From positions 1 through 64,000 of the forward strand of contig JACPYM010000113.1 in the NCBI GenBank assembly GCA_016196035.1: DNA of 64,000 nucleotides. Reading direction: 5' to 3'. The DNA is from Acidobacteriota bacterium. GTDB lineage: Bacteria > Acidobacteriota > Blastocatellia > RBC074. The notes beneath the pieces were generated by a model. The model was not told where the DNA came from and ran no database searches. It was given only the letters and a program-made list of their open reading frames with translations. A program made the position numbers and the translations under genes. Below, piece by piece: positions 1-10,608 of the stretch. Within the stretch, counting starts at the first letter, position 1, and every line of letters starts with the position of its first letter.

Positions 1-3000
1 CTTTGCGTTTGGGCGATGCGGTTGGCGCCCTCGCCATTGCTCAGGAGCAAGCGCCAGATGCCGTTGTTCGCGCGCAACACGAAGTCGCTCTTGCCGTCCC
101 CATTGTAATCGGCCATTTGCGCCCGGGCCGCAAAAAAGGCGACGCCGATGTTGACCGTGTAGCTCTTTGAACCCGTACACGCGCCTTGGGTCGCACTGAT
201 CGTGAAGCTGTAGCTCCCCGCCGCCGCCGGATAGCCGAACAGCAAAGCTGCGCTGCTGAAAAAGCTCACCCCCGGCGGCAGGCTGCCCGTCAGCGTGTAG
301 GTGTAGCTCCCGGCGGGCGCGGCATTGACCGATTGGTTATAGAGCGTTCCGACCGTGCCCGTGGTAGCAATACTCGGCAGCGTGATGGTCGGACAGCCGC
401 CGCCGCCGATTGTGACACTGTAGCTGCGATTACCCGTGCAACCGCCAAAGCCGCTCGCCGTCACCGTGAAGTTAAACGTGCCGTTCGCCGTCGGCGTCCC
501 GCTCAGCAAGCCCGTCGCCGGATTGAGCGACAAGCCCGCCGGCAGCGCGCCGCTCGTCACGGCGTAGGTGTAATTGCCGCCTGCCGGACTAGCCGACAGG
601 CTTTGACTATACGCCGTGCCCACCGTGCCATTCGGCAGACTGGCCGGCGACACCGTCACCGCCGGACAACTGAGCACCAACGCGTAGCTTTGCGTGCCGC
701 TGCACCCGCCCGCCGTTTGCGCGCGCAGCGTGAACGTGTACGTCCCCGTCACCGTCGGTAGGCCGCTGATGACGCCGGTCGTCGTGTTCAGGCTCAAGCC
801 GCTCGGCAAGTTGCCCGTGATGATGGCGAAGGTGTAACTACCCGCCGGAGAAACGCTCACCGTTTGTGAATACGCGACTCCCGCCTGTCCATTCGCCAGC
901 GCGCCCAGCGTGATCGTCGGGCAAGCGATGGTTACGGTGTAGGTGTTGGAACCGTTGCAACCGCCCGCGCTGGCCGTGATGGTGAAGCTGAAACTGCCGC
1001 TTGCACTGGGCGTGCCCGTAATCGCACCGGTCGCCGCATTGAGCGTCAACCCGGTTGGCAACGCGCCCGCTGACACGGCGTAGCTATAGCTGCCCGCCGG
1101 TGAAGCCGACACCGTCTGACTGTAAGCCGTCCCCACCGTCCCGCCCGGCAAACTTGCAGGGCTGAGCGTGATCGTCGGGCAGAGCACCACGAGCGTGTAA
1201 TCGCGGAACCCCGTGCAACCGCCAAAGCCCGTCGCCGTGACGCGGAAGTTGAAGGTCCCGCCTTGCGCCGGCGCGCCACTGAAGCTGCCATTCGCGTTCA
1301 GCGTCAACCCCGCCGGCAGCAATCCGCTGGTGACCGCAAAGGTGTAATTGCCGCCTGCGGGCGAGGCCGTGATCGTCTGCGGATACGCCACATTGATCGT
1401 CGCGCTGGGCAAGGTCGCCGGATTCACCGTGATCGCCGGGCAGACGACCGTCACCGTGAATTGCGCATTGGTCGTTGCCCCGCAATTGTCCGTGATCGGC
1501 ACCGTCACCGTGTAATTGCCGATCAGCAAAGCATTGAGGACGGTCACCACGCCATTGCTCTGATTGAGCAGCACGCCTAGCCCGCCGTTATTGGGCGTCA
1601 CGCTCACACTGCCGATGGTGAACGTGCCATTGTCACTAGGGCCGCTAGCCGGCGGGATCGTCGGCGTCGTCGCCGCGACGACCGTTTGATTGTTGTAGCT
1701 GAGCATGGGCGGCATATTCGGCGTCACCGTCACCGTCAGCGTGCCTGTGCCCGTCGCACTCTGGTTGTCGGTCACGACGAGCGCAAAGGTCGCCGTCGTC
1801 GCCGCGCAGGTCGTGGCGATATTAGCCGTCACCGCGCCCGACGGTTGAATCGCCACACTGCTGACCGTCACGCCATTGCTCGACGCCGTCGTCGGGTTGC
1901 CGTTGATCGTGATGCCCAGTGTGTTGGCCGCTTGATCGGGATCAAACGCCGTCGCGATGGTGAAACTGGCCGCGCTGCTGCCCGCCTTGACCGGGACGTT
2001 GTCGCTCGTGATCGTCGGCGGCGTGTTGGTCAGCAAGGTCGCCGTCGCCGTGTTGCCCGTCCCGCCGTTGGTCGAAGTCACTGCTGTCGTCGTGTTGACG
2101 AAAGGCCCCGCCACCGTCGGCGTAACGTTGATGGTGATCGTGCAGGTGCTGCCCGTGTTGACCGTGCCGCCGGTCAGCTTGATCCCGACGTCGCCCGCAT
2201 TGAGTGCGCCGTTGGTGTTGTCGGTCAAAGACCCGCCGCAGCCATTGGTGAAGGTCAGCGGATTGGCGACGACCAGCCCCGCCGGGAAGTTGTCGGTAAA
2301 ACCGACGCCCGTCAGCGCCACCGTGTTGGCCGCCGGATTGGTGATGGTAATGGTCAGCGTCGAAGTCCCATTGATCGGCGTGGAAGGCGGCGTGAAGGCT
2401 TTGGCGATGCTGGGCGGCGCGACCACCGTGTGCGGTTCAGTGTCGTTGCCGCCGTTGAAATTGGTGTCGCCCGCATACGTCGCCGTCAACGTGCGGCTGC
2501 CTGGCGTCGTTAACGTGATGACGCAAGAACCTGCCGCGACCGTCCCCGTGCAGGTTTCTGCGCCGCCGCTGATAGTCACGACGACGTTGCCGGTCGGCGT
2601 GCCCGCGCCCGGCGCTGTCGCCACCACCGTGAAGACGACCGTCACGTTCTGTCCGACCGCCGACGAATCCGGATTGTCCGAAACAATCGTCGTCGTCGTA
2701 CTCGCCTGGTTGACCACCTGGCCGCCCGCTAGTACGCCCGTACTGGCGTTGTAATTCGTGGTGGCGCCATAAGTCGCGCTGACCGTATGCGGGCTGCCCG
2801 CGACCGTCAACGCGCTCGTCATAAAAGTCGCCTGCCCGCTACCGTTGAGCGCGACCGGCGCTTGCGATACGCCGTCAATAATGAAGGTCACGCTACCCGT
2901 CGGCGTGCCCCCGCCCGGGGAAACAGGTGCGACCGTCGCCGTGAAGGTCACCGGCTGGCCGAACACCGAAGGATTCTGCGAGGAACTGACCGTCGTCGTC

Positions 3001-6000
3001 GTGTCGGCGGCATTGACCTGATGCCCGGCGGTCGTGTTGCTGCCGTTGAAATTGCCATCGCCGCTGTAGGTAATGGTCAGCGTCTTGATGCCCGCCGAAG
3101 TGCTGGTCAACAAGCACGAAGTCGCTGGCAAGGTCGCCAGGCACGTCCCGCCCGTGCCGTCATTGACGCTCACCGTGCCGCCTGGCGTGCCCGTGCCGGG
3201 CAAGGTGACATTGAGCATGAAGCCAACGGTATACCCTTGTCCCGTGACCGATGGGTCGGGGCTGTCGGTAATGTTTGTGAGCGTCGTCGAGGCCTTGTTG
3301 ACGACTTGCCCGCCGGCGAGCGTGTTGCTGCTCGGGTTGAAATTGGTGCTGCCTTGGTAACTGGCCATGACCGAGTGCGGGCTGCCCGCGACCGTCAGCG
3401 CACTGGTCGTGAGCGCCGCCTGGCCGCTGCCGTTGAGCGCGACCGGGGTTGGCGCGCCGCCGTCAATGACGAAATTGACGTTGCCGGTCGGTATGCCCAT
3501 CCCAGGTGGGACGGCCATCACCGTCGCGGTAAAGGTGACCGCTTGACCGAAGACGGAAGGGTTGACGCTCGACACCACCATTGTGGTCGTATCGGCCTTG
3601 TTCACGGTCAGGGTCGCCGTCGCCGTGCCGCCCACGGCGCTTTCAGTGGCGCTGATCGTGCCCGTAGTATTGACCAGACTGCCGGGTTGGGTGGCCGTGA
3701 CCGTCACGCTGAACGTGCACGTTGCTGGCGACACCGCGAGTGTGCCACCTGTAAAGCTGATCATGTTCGGCGCGGTCGTCGTCAACGAACCGCCGTTACA
3801 AGCCGGTGTCGGCCCGCTGTTGCCGACTGTCATGCCGGCGGGTAACGTATCGGTGAAGCCGATGCCACTTAGTGCCACGGTCGTATTGTTATTCGTGATC
3901 GTGAAGCCCAACGAAGACGTTTGCCCGACGACCACCGTGGGCGGCGTGAAGGCTTTGGTCAGCACCGGCGCGCCGACCACCGTCAGCGTCGCTGTGTTAC
4001 TGGTCGCGCTGCCGCCGGTTTCCGCTGCTGTGACAGGGCCGGTCGTATTGGGTTTGAGTCCCGCCGTCGTGGCTTTGACCTGAATCGTGATCGTGCAGGC
4101 TGGCCCGCCGCCCGCGATGGAACCGCCGATATAACTGAAGCTGGTCGCGCCACCCGCCAAAGCAGGGCTGAACGAACCGCCGCAGGTGTTGGTCGAAACA
4201 ACCGGATTGTCTACCTCAAGGCCCGCCGGGAAAGTGTCGCTGAAACTGATGTTGGTCAGGTTCAGCGCCGCGTTCGGATTGGCGACGCTGAACGTCATCA
4301 CCGAAGTCTCGCCTACCTTGATTTGCGCGGGCGCAAAGCTCTTCGTCACCGTGGGCGGCGAAGCCACCGTGTGCGCCTCGGTGTCGGAACTGCCGTTGAA
4401 ATTCGTGTCGCCCGCATACGTTGCGGTCAGTATGCGATTGCCGGGCGTTGTCAGCGTGATGTTGCAAGTGCCTGACGCGACCGTACCCGTGCAAGTCTCA
4501 GCGCCGCCCGAAACCGTGACGACGACGTTGCCGCCGGGCGTGCCCGTGCCGGGCGCAACCGGGGCGACAGTGAAATTGACCGTCACGCTCTGGCCTGGCG
4601 ACGAAGGATCGGGCAAGTCGGAGTCAATCGTCGTCGTGGTATCGGCCTTGTTGACCAGATGGCCGGCCGTCGTATTGCTGGTGTTGAAATTGCCGTCGCC
4701 GCTGTAAGTGAGGGTCAGCGTTTTGCTGCCCGCCGTCGTGCTGGTGAGCGGACAACTGGTGGCCGGCAGGGTCGCAATACACATGCCGCCCATGCCGTCC
4801 GAAATCGTGACCGAGCCGGTCGGCGCGGTCGGCGTGGCCATGCCAGGCGCGGTGACGCTCAGCACGAAGCCTACCGTATAAGGCTGGCCGGTCACGGAGG
4901 GGTCGGGCGAATCCGTGATGCTGCCGAGCGACGTGTTGGCCTTGTTGACGGTGATGTTGGCCGTCGCGGGTGTGTTATTCGTGCCGCCGTTGGTGGACGA
5001 AACCGAACTGATGGTGTTGGTGTAGGCCACCCCCGAGGCCAGCGCGCCGGTGACGGTGACCGCATTGACGCAATTCGCGCCGCTGGCGAGCGAGCCGCCC
5101 GTCAGCGTGATGACGTTGGCGCTGACCGCCAGCGTGCCGTTGCAACTCGCGGTCGAGGAGTTCGGCGCGGTCAGCCCTGCGGGCAGCGTGTCGGTGAAAC
5201 TCAGACCGGTCAGCGTACCGGGATTGCTCGCTGGATTGGTGACCGTGATGTTCAGCACCGAAGTCTGGCCGGTCACGATGGGATTCGTCACGAAGGCTTT
5301 GCTGATCGTCGGCGGGCCGAACACATCCAGCGACGAGGTCGCCGTGGTCGAATTCGTGCCGGTCTCGGTCGTCGTCAGCGCGACCGAATTGTTCTTCGTC
5401 CCCGCCGTCGTGCCCGTGACGGTGACGCTGAAGCTGCACGTCCCGCTGGCCGCGAGCGCGCCGCCGGTCAGCGCGATGGTGCTCGGCGCGGTGGTCGAAT
5501 ACGTCCCGCCGCAAGCCGCCGTCGGCCCGGCGGTCGCCACCGTCAATCCGGCGGGCAGCGTGTCGGTGAAACTGACGCCGGTCAGGCCAAACGTCGCGTC
5601 GTTGTTGGTGAGGTTGAAGGTCAGCGAAGTCGTGCCGTTGAGCACAACGGACGCTGCGCCGAAGTTCTTCGTGAAGCTGGGCGCGGTCAGCACATTGAGC
5701 GTCGCGGTGTTGCTCGCCACACCCGCGTTGGCCTGCGTCGAAGTCGGGCCGCTGGTGGCGTTGGTCTTCGCGCCCGTGCTGGTCGAACTGACTTTGAAAC
5801 TGATATTGCAATTGCCGCCCGCCGTGAGGCTGCCGCCGCTGAAACTCAACGCGGTCTGTCCGCCCGCCAGCGCCGGGGTAAAAATGCCGCCGCAGCCGTT
5901 GGCCAACGCAGGCGTCGCGTCTACCTGCAAGCCGCCGGTCAGCGTGTCGGTGAAGGCGATGGCGCTGAGCGCTTGCGATGGATTCGGATTGATCAGCGTT

Positions 6001-9000
6001 AGCGACAAGGTCGAAGTCGTCTGGTTCGTCCCGCTCAACGCGATGCTCGTCGGCGAGAAGGATTTGGCGATGGTGGGCGGTTGAATGACCGGCGTCGAAA
6101 GGTTGTTGCTCAGCACGGTCGAGAAGTTGCTGCCGCTGATGCTGGCTTGATTAGTGGTTGCCGTGCCGGCGAAGTCCGCCGCAATCGTCGCGTTGAACTT
6201 GATGATGACGCTCTTGCCCGCCGGGAGTGTGCCGACCGAGACATTGACGGTTTCGCCTGACATGGCGGCGTTCGGCGCGGCAGTAGCGGGCGGTGTGGAA
6301 AGGAAATGCGTGCCGCGATGATCGCCTGGTTTCGCGTACCTGGCTTGATCTTTCAGCGGCAAGCGGCGCTCGCCCACGGTCAGGTAGCCATACATCAGAT
6401 TGTCGCGGTCGGGCTGGGCGTAGGAATCATCGAGTCCCAGACAGTGCCCCGTTTCATGCAGGATGGCCGTGAGTAGATCAATGCGTCCGGCGGGCGCGCC
6501 ACTCGGATCGGTATAGCGGCGTGTGGCCGAAGCCGCGTGCGCAAAGCCTGCCTCATCCAGCGCCGTCGCGCCGATGAACCAGCCGTTACCACCCGCGTCT
6601 CGATCAACCAGAATGCGGTTACCCTCGGCTTCACTGAGATAAGCGCCGGGCAAATCAATGATCTGGAATTTGATGCCGCGCAAGAAGGCAAGCTGTTCGC
6701 GTGTTAAGCCAGCGGCTGACCAACGCGCAATGACCGCTGCGACAGCCGCTTCGAGTTGCGGTTGACTAAGCGAAGTAGTGACGGAACTCACCGGCGCAGC
6801 AATGGAAGGCGCCGTAACGCTGGGGCGATAAGCCGGGTTCGTGGTGAAAGGGACAGGATCAACGGATGCATAATCTGTGACCGTCCAATGTGCGGCGCTA
6901 AACATGGAGAATAAAGAGAGCGGGTCAGACAAAGGCGACACGCCGCCAAAAGCCAGGAACAACGGGCAGGCCCCGCCCCCGACAAAACCTACGGTTCCAG
7001 CCGCCGAATTGCATGACGCCCCGCCATTATTGCCAGAGACGAAGGCGTTAACAGCAGTCGTGTCGAGTGCGGTGCCCCCATACCCTGGTAACTTCAGCGT
7101 GGTGCTGTTGTTGTTATTGGTCACGCGGATGAAGTTACTAGCTTGCCAGGCGCCGCTGATGATGTTTGGCTCACCCGCTGACGGGCCCCCGATCTCTGCG
7201 CACACCGAGGTATTCGCGCCGCCGCTGTTGCCGGGCGACACCACAATCGCGCGTTGCAACGCGGGCGAGCCAGTCGTGTCCGGCTCCGTCAACGTATTGT
7301 TCTTGATCTTTACGCTTGAAGTAAAAGTCGCGCCTCCCCCAACCGTGTTCACGAAGTTGATGCCCACGCTGTTGACTTGGCGAATATCGTTGCTCATTAC
7401 GGTCGGATTGAAGGCACCCGCAACTCCCGGCAACAGTCCGAGGCCCGCGCAGCTATTCGCGCAGCCAGAACTCAGGGCTCCGGCCTTCCCAATCTTGTTG
7501 CCGGTGAATGAGCCGTTGAGGTGCGACGAGGCAACCGTAGACGCACCGCTGATCGTTACCGCATAAATTGCGCCTTTCAAACCGTCCGCGCCCCAGAAGG
7601 TGTTGTTCGTGATCGTATAGTCAACCTTGGCGTTGCTGCCATTGCTGACCAGCACGCTGAACGGCGGCGGATTGGTGATCGTCGTGCCGGGGTTGTTGAC
7701 CGGCGCACCAGTGTTCACCTCGGTGCCGAAGCCGGACTGATTCAGCGTCGCATTCATGATGGAATCGCCCGCTGCGGTAGCGACAAACCCGTAAGTGCGG
7801 TTGTCAAAAAAGAACGAGTTCTGCACGTTCGCAGTCACGTTCGCGGCACTGGCGCCGGTGTTGCCGCCTTCGAATTGCAGCAGCGCTTTGTTTTGCGTAG
7901 CGTTGCCCGTGCCCACGCCGGTGAAAGTGCAGCCCGTGATGTTTACCGTAATCGTCCCACCGGCGTTGTTGTCCACCAGCATACCTGAGAACGCATTCAC
8001 GGTGATCGCCATGTTCATGGACTTCAACGTCACGTTGCCACTGGCGGTGAGAAAGTAGGCCGGAGCATTGCCGATCACACCGCCCGTGATGTTTTGGATA
8101 GTTCCGCCAGAGCCGTTGGCAAGGCCGCTGTTATCGCCCGTCACCGTGAAATTGAGACTCGCGGGCGTGCTGGTCAGCGCGAGACCCGTGGTTGCGCCAT
8201 TCGCTGAAAGACTGCGGAAGGTAAACGTGCCGCCGACGTTATTGAGCGAGACCGTCGTGCCCGTCGTGGTTGTGACCGTGATGCCATTCGTCGCCGTCGT
8301 GGGCGAATCGCCCACCGTGAGACCCGTCAGACCGCCTGAACCGGTGATGCCCGTGCTGGCTCCGGTGGACATACTGATCGCCAGAACCGTCACGCCGTTC
8401 GCCAGTGTGAGCGTGTTGGTGAGCGTGGGCTTGGCGGTGGCGCTGGGCAGCGTTGGGCCATTCGCCGCGGGCGTGAAGCCGAGCGTGGTGGAGTCGAGCG
8501 CATCGCCTTGCCCAATCAATCGCTCATTGGTCTTCAAAGTCAGCGCGCCGGCATAGCTGCTCGCTCCCTGATAGATGAAAATCCGGTCGCCGCTGGCATC
8601 CACGGCTGCCGAAATGAAAGCCGAGAGGCTGATGAAGGGGTGCGAGAAACGCCCGTTGCAACTGGAGGCGCAAGCGCCGCCCGTGTTGTTGATGAACCAG
8701 ATTCGGTTTGAGACGATGATGCTCACCGTGCCAGTGCTGCTGCCGGTGCTGTTCGTTAGCGTGTAGTGGAAGGTGTCAGTGCCAGTGAAGCCTGCGGCTG
8801 GTTCGTAGGTGAACGAGCCATCACCGGCCACGGCGACAGTCCCCCCATTCGTGCTGGTTGTGTCGGAGGCTGTAATCGTCGCCAGGGGATTGAGACCCAG
8901 ATAATCGTCGGCGAGCACCCCGGAACCGGCGCTAATCGAAATGGAAAGATTGCCCGTGCAAGGATAGCTGTCGTCAACTGCCACGGGCGAGGCCATTACC

Positions 9001-9458
9001 GAGCCACCGACCAACGTCAGATTGGCATTGAGCGTGTCGCTAAAGCTAAGTCCCGTCGCATCCATCGCGCCCGCGCCATTGCTGACCGTCACAGAGTACG
9101 TCAGCGTGTCGCCCGGATTGACGAAGCCAATGGCACCCAAGTCGCCGCCCGCAGCCAACACGGCTGCTTTGGTTGCCGTGATGTTCGGCGCAAAGAAGGC
9201 GGCTGGGGCGGCGAGACTGGCGGCTCTCCATTCAAAGCTCGGCAGCGAACTCGTTTCAATGTAACGTAATGGGCCAACGCGCGTGATCTTCGTACTGGCG
9301 CTGCGCTGCATAGCTTGCGCCTGGGTTGGCTGTGCTTGGCTGGCGCGTGGTGCGTTGCCAAAAGAAGCCCGTCCCGAAAGGAGCGAAATTGAGCCGAGGG
9401 CTGCAAAGATACAAAGTGCGACGAGCAAGGTGCGGGTCACCTGTGGGGTTGGGCGCAT
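1..9458 (-). CDS. Giant secreted multidomain surface protein with metzincin-like protease motif (C-terminus beyond window)
   Basis: The frame is open from ATG 9458 (GGAGG seven bases upstream) to the window edge, at least 3152 codons with no stop. Residues 1-30 are a signal peptide. Visible parts in order: a DUF11-like segment (about 110-150), a cadherin/Ig-like domain (about 153-240), a right-handed beta-helix-like stretch rich in N, T and G (about 250-850), then a protease-like segment (about 890-1045) with HETGHCLGLDD (H1001, E1002, H1005, D1011 as the third ligand position) and a Met-turn candidate NLMYG (M1022). After that come many DUF11-like and Ig-like repeats (about 1070-2590), five putative-Ig (He_PIG-like) repeats each opening with a CP-x-(I/V)-T pattern (about 2670-3110), and the start of an FG-GAP/VCBS repeat. 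It is probably a cell-surface or exported adhesin. Whether the protease motif is active is unknown. The collar-protein locus lies just upstream. Confidence 0.85.
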   Translation of the reverse strand, partial: MRPTPQVTRTLLVALCIFAALGSISLLSGRASFGNAPRASQAQPTQAQAMQRSASTKITRVGPLRYIETSSLPSFEWRAASLAAPAAFFAPNITATKAAVLAAGGDLGAIGFVNPGDTLTYSVTVSNGAGAMDATGLSFSDTLNANLTLVGGSVMASPVAVDDSYPCTGNLSISISAGSGVLADDYLGLNPLATITASDTTSTNGGTVAVAGDGSFTYEPAAGFTGTDTFHYTLTNSTGSSTGTVSIIVSNRIWFINNTGGACASSCNGRFSHPFISLSAFISAAVDASGDRIFIYQGASSYAGALTLKTNERLIGQGDALDSTTLGFTPAANGPTLPSATAKPTLTNTLTLANGVTVLAISMSTGASTGITGSGGLTGLTVGDSPTTATNGITVTTTTGTTVSLNNVGGTFTFRSLSANGATTGLALTSTPASLNFTVTGDNSGLANGSGGTIQNITGGVIGNAPAYFLTASGNVTLKSMNMAITVNAFSGMLVDNNAGGTITVNITGCTFTGVGTGNATQNKALLQFEGGNTGASAANVTANVQNSFFFDNRTYGFVATAAGDSIMNATLNQSGFGTEVNTGAPVNNPGTTITNPPPFSVLVSNGSNAKVDYTITNNTFWGADGLKGAIYAVTISGASTVASSHLNGSFTGNKIGKAGALSSGCANSCAGLGLLPGVAGAFNPTVMSNDIRQVNSVGINFVNTVGGGATFTSSVKIKNNTLTEPDTTGSPALQRAIVVSPGNSGGANTSVCAEIGGPSAGEPNIISGAWQASNFIRVTNNNNSTTLKLPGYGGTALDTTAVNAFVSGNNGGASCNSAAGTVGFVGGGACPLFLAFGGVSPLSDPLSLFSMFSAAHWTVTDYASVDPVPFTTNPAYRPSVTAPSIAAPVSSVTTSLSQPQLEAAVAAVIARWSAAGLTREQLAFLRGIKFQIIDLPGAYLSEAEGNRILVDRDAGGNGWFIGATALDEAGFAHAASATRRYTDPSGAPAGRIDLLTAILHETGHCLGLDDSYAQPDRDNLMYGYLTVGERRLPLKDQARYAKPGDHRGTHFLSTPPATAAPNAAMSGETVNVSVGTLPAGKSVIIKFNATIAADFAGTATTNQASISGSNFSTVLSNNLSTPVIQPPTIAKSFSPTSIALSGTNQTTSTLSLTLINPNPSQALSAIAFTDTLTGGLQVDATPALANGCGGIFTPALAGGQTALSFSGGSLTAGGNCNISFKVSSTSTGAKTNATSGPTSTQANAGVASNTATLNVLTAPSFTKNFGAASVVLNGTTSLTFNLTNNDATFGLTGVSFTDTLPAGLTVATAGPTAACGGTYSTTAPSTIALTGGALAASGTCSFSVTVTGTTAGTKNNSVALTTTETGTNSTTATSSLDVFGPPTISKAFVTNPIVTGQTSVLNITVTNPASNPGTLTGLSFTDTLPAGLTAPNSSTASCNGTLAVSANVITLTGGSLASGANCVNAVTVTGALASGVAYTNTISSVSSTNGGTNNTPATANITVNKANTSLGSITDSPDPSVTGQPYTVGFVLSVTAPGMATPTAPTGSVTISDGMGGMCIATLPATSCPLTSTTAGSKTLTLTYSGDGNFNTSNTTAGHLVNKADTTTTIDSDLPDPSSPGQSVTVNFTVAPVAPGTGTPGGNVVVTVSGGAETCTGTVASGTCNITLTTPGNRILTATYAGDTNFNGSSDTEAHTVASPPTVTKSFAPAQIKVGETSVMTFSVANPNAALNLTNISFSDTFPAGLEVDNPVVSTNTCGGSFSPALAGGATSFSYIGGSIAGGGPACTITIQVKATTAGLKPNTTGPVTAAETGGSATSNTATLTVVGAPVLTKAFTPPTVVVGQTSSLGFTITNNNTTVALSGIGFTDTLPAGMTVGNSGPTPACNGGSLTTTAPNMISFTGGTLAVSPATCTFSVTVTATQPGSLVNTTGTISATESAVGGTATATLTVNKADTTTMVVSSVNPSVFGQAVTFTATVMAVPPGMGIPTGNVNFVIDGGAPTPVALNGSGQAALTTSALTVAGSPHSVMASYQGSTNFNPSSNTLAGGQVVNKASTTLTNITDSPDPSVTGQGYTVGFMLNVTLPGTGTPGGTVSVNDGTGGTCLATLPATSCLLTSTSAGIKTLTITYSGDGNFNGSNTTAGHQVNAADTTTTVSSSQNPSVFGQPVTFTATVAPVSPGGGTPTGSVTFIIDGVSQAPVALNGSGQATFMTSALTVAGSPHTVSATYGATTNYNASTGVLAGGQVVNQASTTTTIVSDNPDSSAVGQNVTVVFTVVATAPGAGTPTGNVVVTISGGAETCTGTVAAGSCVITLTTPGSRTLTATYAGDTNFNGGNDTEPHTVVAPPSIAKAFTPPSTPINGTSTLTITITNPAANTVALTGVGFTDNFPAGLVVANPLTFTNGCGGSLTDNTNGALNAGDVGIKLTGGTVNTGSTCTITINVTPTVAGPFVNTTTAVTSTNGGTGNTATATLLTNTPPTITSDNVPVKAGSSAASFTIATAFDPDQAANTLGITINGNPTTASSNGVTVSSVAIQPSGAVTANIATTCAATTATFALVVTDNQSATGTGTLTVTVTPNMPPMLSYNNQTVVAATTPTIPPASGPSDNGTFTIGSVSVTPNNGGLGVLLNQSNGVVTVLNALLIGNYTVTVPITDNCGATTNAQFTVTVVCPAITVNPATLPSATINVAYPQTITASPAGGNYTFAVTSGLLPAGLTLNANGSFSGAPAQGGTFNFRVTATGFGGCTGFRDYTLVVLCPTITLSPASLPGGTVGTAYSQTVSASPAGSYSYAVSAGALPTGLTLNAATGAITGTPSASGSFSFTITASAGGCNGSNTYTVTIACPTITLGALANGQAGVAYSQTVSVSPAGSYTFAIITGNLPSGLSLNTTTGVISGLPTVTGTYTFTLRAQTAGGCSGTQSYALVLSCPAVTVSPASLPNGTVGTAYSQSLSASPAGGNYTYAVTSGALPAGLSLNPATGLLSGTPTANGTFNFTVTASGFGGCTGNRSYSVTIGGGGCPTITLPSIATTGTVGTLYNQSVNAAPAGSYTYTLTGSLPPGVSFFSSAALLFGYPAAAGSYSFTISATQGACTGSKSYTVNIGVAFFAARAQMADYNGDGKSDFVLRANNGIWRLLLSNGEGANRIAQTQ

Positions 9459-9752
9459 TGGGTTACCTCCGATGAAACAAGAACAAGTAATTTGCGATGT
9501 CTAGCGTAGCCGGTTGCTTCGGCGTTCAACCGGTTCGAGACAAAATGGCTTACCCGTAGATGACGAGCAAGCACGCTGCACTGATGGACGGTGGTTGGGA
9601 TGCGGAAAGATCAATCAGCAAAGCAAGTTCATTATCGAGTCCAGTGAGTGGTTAAAGGCGAAGCGCAGTCTAGGTGACGCGCTCGCAAGCTGTCAATAAA
9701 TGCACCATTGGAGAGATTACGAAAAAGGTGTTGAAAATGTGGTACCGTTTTT

Positions 9753-9897
9753 TAGCTCCGGAGGAGCGGCCTATTTATAGCTAACGTGCCCCAATTTTCC
9801 TAGCTCCGTGGGAGCGATATGTCAGATGCCACTCCTCCGGAGCTAGCCATGCTTACTACACACAGTTCTATAAACATGCCGCTCCTCGCGGAGCTAA
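9753..9897. repeat. Cluster of GCTCCG-NN-GGAGC palindromic dispersed repeats
   Basis: Short palindromes of the form AGCTCCGgaGGAGCGGC recur here several times, interspersed with TTTATAG and CAGATGCC words. The same family recurs at 39600-39790. The stretch 9459-10076 otherwise holds the promoter region of the giant gene and no supported gene. Confidence 0.7.
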
Positions 9898-10076
9898 TTT
9901 ACAAAACATCACTAAGCGCTTTTCTCAGGCCCGGTGCACTGGCGCTTGAAACAACAATGCCATCGGACAGCGAAATCCTGGCAGCAACTGGGGACTGCTC
10001 AATTCATCGCCCAACCGCCGCCTGCGCCTCCCAGGGAATAACTCCGAGTTTTTACAGGAAGAAACATTTTGAGTCT

Positions 10077-10298
10077 TCAGCGGAAAGCCGAGCCAGTAGC
10101 CTGACGCTTAGCAATCATTTCTCGAATGACAGAAACCAACTCGACGGGAACTTCCATCAGGGTTGGCGACGGATTTTCAAACGAGACCTCATCTTCGGCG
10201 ACAGCTTCATCCTCGGTTTGCGCCTCGTAATAATCCAACACACCGCGAACCTTTTCTTCGTCCCATCCGATAGGAAATTTCGATTGTGGCATGCTCAT
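10077..10298 (-). CDS. Small acidic protein, putative antitoxin partner
   Basis: This is a 73-residue protein of unrecognised family. It opens with a short basic/hydrophobic segment, has an acidic middle (EDEAVAEDEVSFENPSP), and ends in a helical segment with VELVSVIREMIAKRQA. Its ATG overlaps the stop of the upstream 94-residue DUF4258-like gene by four bases, so the two are translationally coupled. By position and size it could be the antitoxin, but no DNA-binding motif is evident. The function is inferred from pairing only. Confidence 0.6.
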   Translation of the reverse strand: MSMPQSKFPIGWDEEKVRGVLDYYEAQTEDEAVAEDEVSFENPSPTLMEVPVELVSVIREMIAKRQATGSAFR

Positions 10299-10579
10299 TT
10301 TCCTTTCTTTCTGCGCCGCCGCCGATAAGCCGTCAGAGGTTTGCCACTCAATTCATAAGCCGTGACGACAAACAAGCTGGCGGGCAGCGGGTCTGGCACA
10401 TAGATTACGCGAAGATAACGGCCCGCGCGAGTTTGCCCAATGGCAATGCGAGAATTATCACGCCCAAGGCGATCTTCGCCAGGACGATTCAACACATCTT
10501 CGACCTCTTCCTCTGTTATGCCGTGACCGTAAATATGAGGAACTCCGCTCACGGGATCAACATAAAAACGAATTTGCAT
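10295..10579 (-). CDS. DUF4258/BrnT-like small protein, putative toxin
   Basis: This is a 94-residue basic protein. It has the pattern of small RelE/BrnT/DUF4258-type proteins: an N-terminal strand, a helix with HGITEEEVEDVLNRP, a central GRYLRVIYVPDP strand pair, then VVTAYELSGKPLTAYRRRRR with a very basic tail. Families of this fold are often ribonuclease toxins or their orphan relatives. The neighbouring overlapping small gene fits a toxin-first type II module. The family assignment rests on pattern recognition and toxicity is inferred. Confidence 0.65.
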   Translation of the reverse strand: MQIRFYVDPVSGVPHIYGHGITEEEVEDVLNRPGEDRLGRDNSRIAIGQTRAGRYLRVIYVPDPLPASLFVVTAYELSGKPLTAYRRRRRKKGK

Positions 10580-10608
10580 CGGTCACCTAATCCCAGAGTT
10601 GCTGTGGC

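Noticed and set aside
186-6084. Several plus-strand open frames rich in Val, Thr and Arg
   Set aside because: They are antisense to the repetitive giant minus-strand gene, have no start signals or family features, and arise from its codon bias.
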